From Oscillospiraceae bacterium (lineage in GTDB: Bacteria; Bacillota; Clostridia; Oscillospirales; Acutalibacteraceae), in contig CADARP010000008.1 of NCBI GenBank assembly GCA_902790325.1, forward strand, positions 18,132 through 82,131: 64,000 bases of DNA. The letters run 5' to 3'. Of this stretch, positions 1 to 6,845 are shown one piece after another (position 1 is the first letter of the stretch; each line of letters starts with the position of its first letter). The position numbers and the translations under genes were made by a program. A model generated the notes under the pieces. It saw only the letters and a program-made list of their open reading frames with translations. It did no database searches and was not told the origin of the DNA.

Positions 1-156
1 TCCGCGCAGAAACGTCTCCTTCGACTGCCGCACGCCGGTCATGTGCAGCAGCACATAGTCGTCCGCCATCAGGCGGCGCAGTCCGTCGGCGTCCTTGGCG
101 ATCATACACTGCCAGTATTTCCGGTACAGTTTCCGGATGGCTTCCCGCTCCTCCAT
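1..156 (-). CDS. NTF2-like (SnoaL/DUF4440-type) protein, partial
   Basis: The N-terminal 52 residues of a gene running off the left edge of the window. The readable start (MEEREAIRKLYRKYWQ, then an acidic A-K-D-A-D-G-L-R-R-L-M segment followed by DDYVLLHMTG) matches the opening helix and first strand of the nuclear transport factor 2 / SnoaL-like fold used by small ligand-binding or isomerase proteins of Firmicutes. The ATG lies 4 bases after the stop of the upstream flavodoxin gene and has only a weak ribosome binding site, so it is probably translationally coupled to it. The catalytic end of the fold is not visible, so no reaction can be assigned. Confidence 0.6.
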   Translation of the reverse strand, partial: MEEREAIRKLYRKYWQCMIAKDADGLRRLMADDYVLLHMTGVRQSKETFLRG

Positions 157-160
157 CGGC

Positions 161-682
161 TCAAAGAACGCCGTTTGCGGAAAGCCACTTCCGCACGGCG
201 GGTTTGGCGTCTGCGGCGCCGCTTCCGGTAACGGAAAGGCCGCGTCTGACGGCTGCCCCGGGACAGGCACGCTGAATATCGCGCTCACTGTGTCCCATAC
301 CGCTGCCCTCGTTGGTGCACAGCGGCAGGATCGTCTTGCCGGAAAAGTCGAACGCTTCGAGGAAAGTAAGGACTGCCATCGGCACGGTGCCCCAATAGTT
401 GGGATAGGCAAGCACGATCGTGTCGTATGCGTCGACGGACGCCGGCAGACTGACCAGTTCCGGCCGCGCGTTTGCGCGCAGATCCTTCTTTGCTTCCTCG
501 ATGCAGGTCATGTATACGGGAGAATACGGATTTTGCATCTCGATTTTGAACATGTCCGCGTCGAGCAGTTCCCGCATGCCGCCGCAGACGATCTCCGTGT
601 TGCCGACCTTGACGTAACGCATTGCGCCCGCATAATAGTTTTCGTCCGCTCGTGAAAAGAATACGATCAGTGTTTTTGCCAT
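161..682 (-). CDS. Flavodoxin (Flavodoxin_4-type), 173 aa
   Basis: A cytoplasmic FMN-binding electron carrier. The N-terminal strand and phosphate loop read TLIVFFSRADENYYAG, and the FMN-ring loops appear as LAYPNYWGTVP (about residue 90) and LCTNEGSGMGHSE (about residue 120), the pattern of the larger clostridial flavodoxin/putative NAD(P)H-dependent reductase group. I start at the ATG at 682, not the longer upstream frame, because AAAGGAGGTCAC precedes it. It is divergent from a LysR regulator, which suggests control by that regulator, and it is followed at once by an NTF2-like gene. The electron-transfer partner is not visible. Confidence 0.85.
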   Translation of the reverse strand: MAKTLIVFFSRADENYYAGAMRYVKVGNTEIVCGGMRELLDADMFKIEMQNPYSPVYMTCIEEAKKDLRANARPELVSLPASVDAYDTIVLAYPNYWGTVPMAVLTFLEAFDFSGKTILPLCTNEGSGMGHSERDIQRACPGAAVRRGLSVTGSGAADAKPAVRKWLSANGVL

Positions 683-712
683 AAGTGTGACCTCCTTTGT
701 TTTTCTGCCTTT

Positions 713-772
713 ATTATACGAGAAAACTATTGCAAAGTCCAATCGAAATGTTGTATAATTGATTGAAATGTT
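713..772. promoter_or_regulatory. Divergent flavodoxin/LysR promoters with repeated LysR-type half sites
   Basis: For the plus-strand regulator there is a -35 TTGCAA at 730..735 and a -10 TATAAT at 754..759 (18-bp spacer). For the minus-strand flavodoxin there is a TATAAT at 713..718 with TTGGAC at 737..742. Two direct copies of ATYGAAATGTT lie at 742..752 and 762..772, exactly 20 bp apart (two helical turns) and overlapping the regulator's -10. This is a plausible autoregulatory operator; the assignment to the adjacent LysR protein is inference. Confidence 0.6.
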
Positions 773-791
773 AAATAGCTCGGAGGGCACT

Positions 792-1679
792 ATGACCACG
801 AAACAGATTGATTACTGCATCGAGCTGGCGCGTACACAGAATTTCAGCCGCGCCGCGGAGAACCTGTTCGTCAGCCAGCCGACCTTCTCCTATCAAATCA
901 GGCTGCTGGAGGAGGAGATCGGATTTGCGGTTTTCGTGCGCAGCGGAAAAGGCGCGGCGCTCACGCCCGCCGGCGCGCAGTTTGTGAGTTTTCTGTCCGG
1001 TATGCGCGAGGATTTGAAACGTGCCGTCGAGCAGGGACAGAATTTCAGCGCGCGGTATAAGGACAGCATTTCGATCAGCCTGACGGTGCGGCAGGCGGTG
1101 TTTTTTCTGCCGGAGGCGATGCGGCTGTTTGCCGAATCGTCGCCGGATGTGCAGATCGTGCCGAAGTTTCAGTACGAAAACGGTATAGATGATTTTCTCA
1201 AAGGGAAGACGGATATTCTGTTTGCCTTGAAAGAACAAACGAAACAGCTTCCGAATACCGCTGTGCATGATCTGTTCGAGAGCCGTATTTATCTGATTGC
1301 GCGGCGGGATGATCCGCTCACGGACAAGAACCGCATCACGGAAAGCGATCTGTACGGCCGGGCACTGATGGTGGGCGGCGGATCGCCCGCGGCGCTCAAG
1401 GCCGTGCAGCACCGTCTGATAGCGAGCGGAAAAATCGACTATTTCAACAGCGCGGATCACGACACGACGCTGACGAATGTCGCTGCCGGACGCGGCGTCT
1501 GCCTGGCGCCGGGATTTCTGAACGACCACAGCGGCCAGTTCGCATGGATTCCGTTCGACTGCGCAGAGTCTTTCTCCTGTGTGCTCTGTACGCACCGCGA
1601 GGACAAACGGCAGGCGCTTGCGTCGTTTTTGCGCATTCTGAAAACACTGTACGCGGAAGCCGCCGCTTTCCCGCTGTAA
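792..1679 (+). CDS. LysR-family transcriptional regulator, 295 aa
   Basis: A DNA-binding regulator. The N-terminal winged helix reads IDYCIELARTQNFSRAAENL followed by VSQPTFSYQIRLLEEEIGFAVF (residues about 4-50), the classic LysR helix-turn-helix. The rest is the periplasmic-binding-protein-like effector domain. Length is normal for the family. The start at 792 is preceded by GGAGGG at 782; the earlier in-frame start at 759 lacks a site. It is divergent from the flavodoxin gene, the usual LysR target arrangement, and its own promoter overlaps repeated candidate sites. The effector is unknown. The glycosidase gene begins 42 bp downstream and may be read through. Confidence 0.9.
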   Translation: MTTKQIDYCIELARTQNFSRAAENLFVSQPTFSYQIRLLEEEIGFAVFVRSGKGAALTPAGAQFVSFLSGMREDLKRAVEQGQNFSARYKDSISISLTVRQAVFFLPEAMRLFAESSPDVQIVPKFQYENGIDDFLKGKTDILFALKEQTKQLPNTAVHDLFESRIYLIARRDDPLTDKNRITESDLYGRALMVGGGSPAALKAVQHRLIASGKIDYFNSADHDTTLTNVAAGRGVCLAPGFLNDHSGQFAWIPFDCAESFSCVLCTHREDKRQALASFLRILKTLYAEAAAFPL

Positions 1680-1721
1680 AAAACGCCGACCGATAAACCG
1701 GAATTGAAAGGACGATTGTTT

Positions 1722-3485
1722 ATGAAACTGATCGACGCGCTTTTGTCGCTTGAAACAACGCACACATCGCCGGACTGTTCGCTCAGCCCTATGTATTCCA
1801 ACTTCGGGCTGTGTTTTGACGCGCAGACCGGCGGACCCGCACTGCTGCTGCATTACAACCGCAAGACCCGGTCTGTTTTTTCGCCGTTGTTTTCTTTTGC
1901 CGCGAGCTGTGAAACCAAGTCTTCCTTCCTGTGCGCAAAGTTTACCGGCGGATGCGGCGCGTACGAACTGTGTTATTATGATACGGACGCATTTGTGCTG
2001 CAGGGAGAAAACGCCTCCCCCGTACACATTTTCGGGCATGAAGACTGTGCGCTGCAGCCCTGCTGGCGCACCTTCGCCGATAAAGATCTGCTGCTGTATC
2101 AGGGCTATTCCAAAAACGCGGACGACCGCGACCCGGATGCTTTTGTGCCGGTGCTCTGCGGTCTGCGGGTGCTGACGGGAACGCTCCGTGAGGACAACGA
2201 CGGCGCTGTTGTTCTGCCGGATCAAGAGGGCAGACTGTATTTTGCCGCTGCGTTCTCCGTGTTGGAAATCTCCGAACGGCATATAAAGCAAACGCTTCTC
2301 GCCGCTCCGGAAAACATCTGCGGTGCAAAGAGCGCCATGCGCCGGTGGGCAGAGGACTGCGCCGGCGGGATCTCGCACATGCCCGCGGACACAGCCGCCC
2401 GGCACACGTTTCTGACGGCGGTTTCCGGACTGCTGATGAATCTGACGAAAGCGCCGGGGAACCTGTCGCGCTGTGTTTCCGCCTTTCCCAGCCGGGGCGG
2501 TTATCCTGCGCATTTCATGTGGGACAGCGCGTTTCAGAATCTGGCGTATGAACAGATGCATGCCGAAATCGCGGCGGATGCGCTGCTGCAGCTTGCCTAT
2601 GCCGTCCGCCCGGACGGTAAGATCCCGCAGTTTTTATGCTCCACCTGGGCAAGACCGCACCATGCGCAGCCCGCGCTGCTGGGCTGGGCTGCCAAGCGAT
2701 ATGTGGAACACGTGGGCGCACGCAAGGCAGGCAGCGCGTTTATCCGCACGATGGCTTCCGCGCTTGCCAAAAACAATGAATGGTGGCTGACACAGCGCAT
2801 CACGAAATTCGGATTGATCTGCTGCCCGCACGGTCTGGAGACCGGACAGGACGACTCTCCCCGGTTCGACGACGGTCCCGTGCTGGCGGTGGACATGAAC
2901 AGTTATCTGCTCTCGCAGATGCGCGCCGCAGCATATTTCTGCCGTTTGGCGAAAGACAGCGCAGGCGCGGCGGATTGGGAAGCGCGCGCCGACGCGTTTG
3001 CCGCACGAATGGTTGCCTGTCTGTACGATGAAGAAAAGAATCTGTTTTTTGACGCGGATCCCGTTACCGGTGAACGCCGGACGCTCGTGACGCTTTCTTC
3101 CCTGATCCCGCTCTGGGCAGGCGTGCCGCTGCCGGAAGAAAAGATCCGCGCGATGATCGAAGGATATTTGCTGAACGCGGACTATTTCTTCGGCAAAATA
3201 CCGTTCCCGTGCGTGGCGTACTGCGAACCGGTATATGAACCGGCGCATTGGTGGCGCGGTCCCACCTGGATGCCGGCGGCATGGCTGATGCTGGAGACGC
3301 TGGACAAATACGGTTATGCGTCCCGACGGACAGAAGCGGCGCGGCGGCTGTATCGGATCATGAAGGAAGACGGCGTTTTGCACGAACTCTTTGATTCCGC
3401 CGCCGGCAAAGGTCTTGGCTGCGATGAACAGGGTTGGACTGCGGCGATCTTTATCCGCCTCTCGCTGGAAGACGGCTGCGAGTGA
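1722..3485 (+). CDS. MGH1/GH63-like (alpha/alpha)6-barrel glycoside hydrolase, 587 aa
   Basis: A cytoplasmic glycosidase, since no signal peptide is seen. An N-terminal beta-sandwich of about 200 residues is followed by an (alpha/alpha)6 barrel with the clan GH-G marks: HFMWDSAFQN (about residue 265; the WD Asp is the usual general acid position), DDSPRFDDG, DMNSYL, and the C-terminal HWWRGPTWMPAAWL (about residue 510). These are typical of mannosylglycerate-hydrolase-like, GH63 and GH37 enzymes acting on alpha-linked sugars with inversion. The ATG at 1722 is used because GAAAGGACG precedes it. It lies 42 bp after the LysR gene on the same strand. The substrate cannot be read from the sequence. 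Confidence 0.75.
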   Translation: MKLIDALLSLETTHTSPDCSLSPMYSNFGLCFDAQTGGPALLLHYNRKTRSVFSPLFSFAASCETKSSFLCAKFTGGCGAYELCYYDTDAFVLQGENASPVHIFGHEDCALQPCWRTFADKDLLLYQGYSKNADDRDPDAFVPVLCGLRVLTGTLREDNDGAVVLPDQEGRLYFAAAFSVLEISERHIKQTLLAAPENICGAKSAMRRWAEDCAGGISHMPADTAARHTFLTAVSGLLMNLTKAPGNLSRCVSAFPSRGGYPAHFMWDSAFQNLAYEQMHAEIAADALLQLAYAVRPDGKIPQFLCSTWARPHHAQPALLGWAAKRYVEHVGARKAGSAFIRTMASALAKNNEWWLTQRITKFGLICCPHGLETGQDDSPRFDDGPVLAVDMNSYLLSQMRAAAYFCRLAKDSAGAADWEARADAFAARMVACLYDEEKNLFFDADPVTGERRTLVTLSSLIPLWAGVPLPEEKIRAMIEGYLLNADYFFGKIPFPCVAYCEPVYEPAHWWRGPTWMPAAWLMLETLDKYGYASRRTEAARRLYRIMKEDGVLHELFDSAAGKGLGCDEQGWTAAIFIRLSLEDGCE

Positions 3486-3573
3486 GCGCCGCCGTGTACA
3501 AAAGGCCGGGCGTCAGGCAATTTCTTTCTCAAACCGATCCCGCTTTTCGGGATCAAAATGTTCGTCCGTGCTG

Positions 3574-3602
3574 TTGCGGGATCGGGATTCGTGTGGTATA
3601 GT
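3574..3602 (+). promoter_or_regulatory. Sigma-A promoter of the aldo/keto reductase gene
   Basis: TTGCGG at 3574..3579 and TATAGT at 3597..3602, 17 bp apart, with TGTGG just before the -10. The same TGTTGCGGGA...TGTGGTATA arrangement is found at 19825..19855 in front of the GH106-like gene. An inverted repeat with arms GATCCCG/CGGGATC lies just upstream at 3536..3554 but lacks a T-run. Confidence 0.6.
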
Positions 3603-3663
3603 ATGATTGATTCGAGATACATAAAGAATCTGTACGGCAAAGCAAGCAAAGGAGAAACCGGAT

Positions 3664-4815
3664 ATGGAGAGTATGCGATACAGGAAGCTCGGAAAAACAG
3701 GACTGACGGTCAGCGAGATCGGGTTCGGCGGAGAGTGGCTGGAACGGCACGAGGAGTCGGAGTCCGTCGATCTGATGCGCTACGCGCACAGCAAGGGGAT
3801 CAATATTGTGGACTGCTGGATGCCCGACCCCAAATCCAGAGATATCATCGGCAAAGCCATGCAGGGGTGCCGGGATTCCTGGTATGTGCAGGGACACATC
3901 GGGTCGACTTATCAGAACGGGCAGTATGTCCGGACGCGGGATCTGCAATATGTCCGCCCCGCATTTGAGGATCTGCTGAACCGCTTTTGCAGCGATTATG
4001 TGGATCTGGGCATGATCCACTACATCGATTCCATGGAAGACTGGAACAATGCCATGCACGGCGACTATATCGCGTATGTGCATGAACTGCACGAGAAGGG
4101 CACGATCCGGCATATTGGTCTCTCCACGCACAACCCGCTGATCGGAAAGCTCGCGGTACAGACCGGCTTTATCGAAATGATCCTGTTCAGCATCAATCCC
4201 GCCTTCGATATGCGCCCCGCAACGGAAGACCTGGACAGCATGTTCGGCGCGTACGACGCGGCGTATTCGGGCATCGATCCGGATCGGGCAGAGCTGTACA
4301 GGATGTGCGAAGAGAAAGACGTCGGCATTACGGTGATGAAGGGCTTTTTCGGCGGCAGACTGTTCCGCGCGGAGCAGTCGCCGTTCGGCGTGGCGTTCAC
4401 ACCGGCGCAGTTGATCCATTACGCGCTCACGAGACCCGGCGTGTCCTCTGTCCTTTGCGGCTATGACACCAAGGCGCAGGTGGATGCGGCGGTCGCTTAC
4501 GAAACCGCTTCGGACGCAGAAAAAGATTATGCGTCCGTGATTGCCGGCGCGCCGCTGCACGCTTACGCAGGTCAATGCACCTATTGCGGACACTGCAAGC
4601 CCTGTCCTGTCGATATTGATATTGCGATGGTCAACAAGTTCTACGATCTTGCCGCCGCACAGAACGCCGTACCGGAAAGTGTGCTGGAGCATTACAGATC
4701 GCTGGAACACACGGCGTGCGAATGCATCGGATGCGGGGGCTGCGAAACCAGATGTCCCTTCGGCGTCAAGGTTGCGCAGAGAATGGCAAAAACCGCAGAG
4801 CTGTTCGGCATGTGA
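3664..4815 (+). CDS. Aldo/keto reductase-fold protein with C-terminal ferredoxin domain, 383 aa
   Basis: Residues 1-280 form the (beta/alpha)8 aldo/keto reductase barrel (RKLGKTGLTVSEIGFGG; then HIGLSTHNP). Residues about 300-375 hold two Cys clusters, CTYCGHCKPCP and CIGCGGCETRCP, like the 4Fe-4S tail of many anaerobe oxidoreductases. The catalytic tetrad is unusual: Asp50 (NIVDCW) and His (MIHYID) are present, but the usual Tyr falls in WMPDPKSR and the usual Lys position reads Gln in YVQGHIG. This points to a subfamily that may not do ordinary NADPH-carbonyl reduction. The ATG at 3664 follows AAAGGAGAAA. A strong hairpin terminator lies 58 bp downstream. Confidence 0.85.
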   Translation: MESMRYRKLGKTGLTVSEIGFGGEWLERHEESESVDLMRYAHSKGINIVDCWMPDPKSRDIIGKAMQGCRDSWYVQGHIGSTYQNGQYVRTRDLQYVRPAFEDLLNRFCSDYVDLGMIHYIDSMEDWNNAMHGDYIAYVHELHEKGTIRHIGLSTHNPLIGKLAVQTGFIEMILFSINPAFDMRPATEDLDSMFGAYDAAYSGIDPDRAELYRMCEEKDVGITVMKGFFGGRLFRAEQSPFGVAFTPAQLIHYALTRPGVSSVLCGYDTKAQVDAAVAYETASDAEKDYASVIAGAPLHAYAGQCTYCGHCKPCPVDIDIAMVNKFYDLAAAQNAVPESVLEHYRSLEHTACECIGCGGCETRCPFGVKVAQRMAKTAELFGM

Positions 4816-4873
4816 CGCAGAGAACAAAAGGGAAACAACCGGCGGCACAGAGCATAAGGAAAAGCATAACGAG

Positions 4874-4920
4874 AACCCGGTACAAAGGCACGCCCTGTAA
4901 CGTGCTTTTGTGCCGGGTTT
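4874..4920 (+). terminator. Hairpin terminator, CCGGCRCAAAAG family
   Basis: A 19-bp stem (arms 4874..4892 and 4902..4920) fully paired on the plus strand when two G-U pairs are allowed, followed by TTTCATT. It ends the aldo/keto reductase transcript. The stem core CCGGYACAAARGCAC is shared with hairpins near 6.7, 35.0 and 39.5 kb. Confidence 0.7.
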
Positions 4921-4979
4921 CATTCTGCGGCGCGAAAAGCGCGCGATTTGTGACGCCTTGCGAAACGCGCAAGCGAAAC

Positions 4980-6557
4980 TTATCTTTGCGTAAACCAGTT
5001 ATAGATCCGAATGAAAAAGGAACGGATCACATTCCAGATCATCCGCAGAACGCCTATCGGCGTCAAATTCTGCGTGTCGTCGTTTGTGCCTCCCGGAAGA
5101 GTCGGTCTGTCGCCGGGGACGCCGGGATCCTGCGGAGAACCGGGATTGCCGCTCGACGCTGTGCCGGCGGTCGCGGTCGATACGGCGGTCGAGCCGTTCT
5201 TTAACGTACAGCTCGCGCCGGAGGTCAGCTCCGGGCTTGCAAACAGCACGTAGCTCGCGTTGCGTACCGCTGTCGCGGAATACAGCACGTTTCCGGACGC
5301 GTCCGTGATCCGGATGGCGCTGCCTGCCGTGACCAGATTGGTCTGACCGCCGCCGAACATGCCGCCGAAACCGCCGGGTCTTCCGCCGGCATTGCCGCCG
5401 AAGACGACATAGGGGGTGGACGCCGTATATGCCTGCTGCATCGCGGCGTGCCCGACCGCAAGAACCGTCGCGCCGCCGAACGTGCAGCCGTACTCGGTGT
5501 CGATCGGATCGCCGTCGCCCTGCGCGGGAGCATGCACTTCGAGCGTGCCGCCCGTCAGTTTGGCGCTGCCGTTGGAGTCGACGCCGTCGCCGTTCGACAC
5601 GTTGATGTACACATAGCCGCCGTACTGGTTGTAGCTGAACTGTGTACTGCGCTCGGCGATGTCGCCGTTGGCGGCGTTGACGCCGTCGTCCGACGCCGTG
5701 ACATAGACTTTGCCGGAGTAGACATTCACCACGGAACCCTCAATACCTTCCGCTGCCTTGGTCACTTTGATCGTCGGACCCGCCGTTCCGCTTTCGCCGA
5801 TGTTCAGCGTGTAATCGGACTTGATGCCGTCGTCCGGCGCGGACACCGTGACGGCGCCGGACAGGATGTTCAGTTCCTTGTCCGCTTTCAGCGCGTCGTT
5901 GACGTTCGCCGTGATGTTGAGCGTGACGTCCCGGATCGTCAGGGACGCCGTCGAAAGCAGCGTGTCGGTCGCGTTGCCGTCCGCGTCCTCTTCGTACAGG
6001 TCGTACCCGCCCTTGACGCCGTTTTTGCCGTTTGAGGTGACGTTGATCGTACCCGTACCGGCGATGGTCACGTTCGAGCCGTCCTTGCATTTGATGACGG
6101 CGTTTTCAATGTCGGGATAGAGCGTTTCGTCGGTGTAGATGTCGTCGTTGTTGTATTGGTCATCCGCAAGGTTGTTGACCGTTCCGGCCGCCGCGGAGAT
6201 CGTGACGCCGCTGCCCTTATTACAGGTGATCGGCGCGGTCGCCGAGGCGGAAAGGGTCAGACCGTCCAGCACGAGCGTGACGCCGGTCACGTTCTTTTTG
6301 ACGACGATCGTGCCGTTTTTGCAGCTTCCCGAAACGACATATGTCCCCGCCGCGGTGAGGGAAAGCGCCGTATCCTTCACCTTATAGCCTGTGTACGCGC
6401 CTTCCGTGACGGTGATGCCGCTGTCGGAGAAGACAAAGCGTGTCGCGTCGGATGTGTCGGCGTCTGCCGCCGACGCCGGGATCGCCGTTGCGGCGAACAG
6501 AACAAAAGCGAGAAACAGGGCAATCGCTTTGTGCGAGGAAAAACGGATTTTTTTCAT
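4980..6557 (-). CDS. Exported carbohydrate-binding Cthe_2159-type protein, 525 aa
   Basis: A Sec-exported surface protein. The signal peptide runs to about AIPASAAD (residue 29). The body is a right-handed beta-helix of short repeats such as GTYVVSGSCKNGTIVV, ITCNKGSGVTISA, GKNGVKGGYDLY, VNDALKADKELNILSG and SDDGVNAANGDIAE, the pattern of the Cthe_2159 polysaccharide-binding family (PF14262). A Gly-rich stretch (GGRPGGFGGMFGGGQ) and a Pro-rich linker precede an aromatic/basic C-terminal helix (WNVIRSFFIRIYNWFTQ). The start at 6557 gives AAGGAGA an 8-base spacing; the upstream ATG at 6566 overlaps that site. Its promoter carries the same CTTTA repeats as the second family member at 39.6 kb, so both are probably controlled by the response regulator at 42.8 kb. 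Confidence 0.85.
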   Translation of the reverse strand: MKKIRFSSHKAIALFLAFVLFAATAIPASAADADTSDATRFVFSDSGITVTEGAYTGYKVKDTALSLTAAGTYVVSGSCKNGTIVVKKNVTGVTLVLDGLTLSASATAPITCNKGSGVTISAAAGTVNNLADDQYNNDDIYTDETLYPDIENAVIKCKDGSNVTIAGTGTINVTSNGKNGVKGGYDLYEEDADGNATDTLLSTASLTIRDVTLNITANVNDALKADKELNILSGAVTVSAPDDGIKSDYTLNIGESGTAGPTIKVTKAAEGIEGSVVNVYSGKVYVTASDDGVNAANGDIAERSTQFSYNQYGGYVYINVSNGDGVDSNGSAKLTGGTLEVHAPAQGDGDPIDTEYGCTFGGATVLAVGHAAMQQAYTASTPYVVFGGNAGGRPGGFGGMFGGGQTNLVTAGSAIRITDASGNVLYSATAVRNASYVLFASPELTSGASCTLKNGSTAVSTATAGTASSGNPGSPQDPGVPGDRPTLPGGTNDDTQNLTPIGVLRMIWNVIRSFFIRIYNWFTQR

Positions 6558-6650
6558 CAGGTGCATCTCCTTCGATTTATTGTCTGTCGTTTGCTGCGTC
6601 CGGATAGTTTTTTGAGAATACATCGGGTACCACGTCCTTTCTTTGTCCCC

Positions 6651-6683
6651 ATCATACACCGCGTTCCTAAAGCCAAGTTAAAG
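6651..6683 (-). promoter_or_regulatory. Response-regulator-type promoter of the Cthe_2159 gene
   Basis: On the minus strand, CTTTAACT (6676..6683) and CTTTAGGA (6665..6672) are direct repeats with 11-bp pitch, followed after 8 bp by a -10 TATGAT (6651..6656). No separate -35 is evident, as expected for activator-dependent promoters. The same geometry occurs on both sides of 41242..41322. Confidence 0.65.
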
Positions 6684-6684
6684 A

Positions 6685-6732
6685 AAAAATACCCGGCGCA
6701 AAAATGCGTTTGAAAACGTACCTTTGCGCCGG
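6685..6732 (-). terminator. Terminator of the glycyl radical operon
   Basis: Inverted repeat 6693..6732 with stem CCGGCGCAAA/TTTGCGCCGG and loop TGAA. On the minus strand it runs into GGGTATTTTTT (6685..6695). It lies 114 bp after the stop of the glycyl radical enzyme and belongs to the CCGGCRCAAAAG hairpin family. Confidence 0.7.
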
Positions 6733-6845
6733 CGATGTTTTTGATAAGCGTATCCGATCTGTCCGCTCATGCACGCAGATTTTGCATGGGAAAGCACTGC
6801 GTGCGGTTCCCGTTTTCCGTCATCCGTCAGACAAACATCACGCCG

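Noticed and set aside
3536..3554. Inverted repeat GATCCCG/CGGGATC as a terminator
   Set aside because: No T-run on either strand; it is more likely a short hairpin near the promoter.
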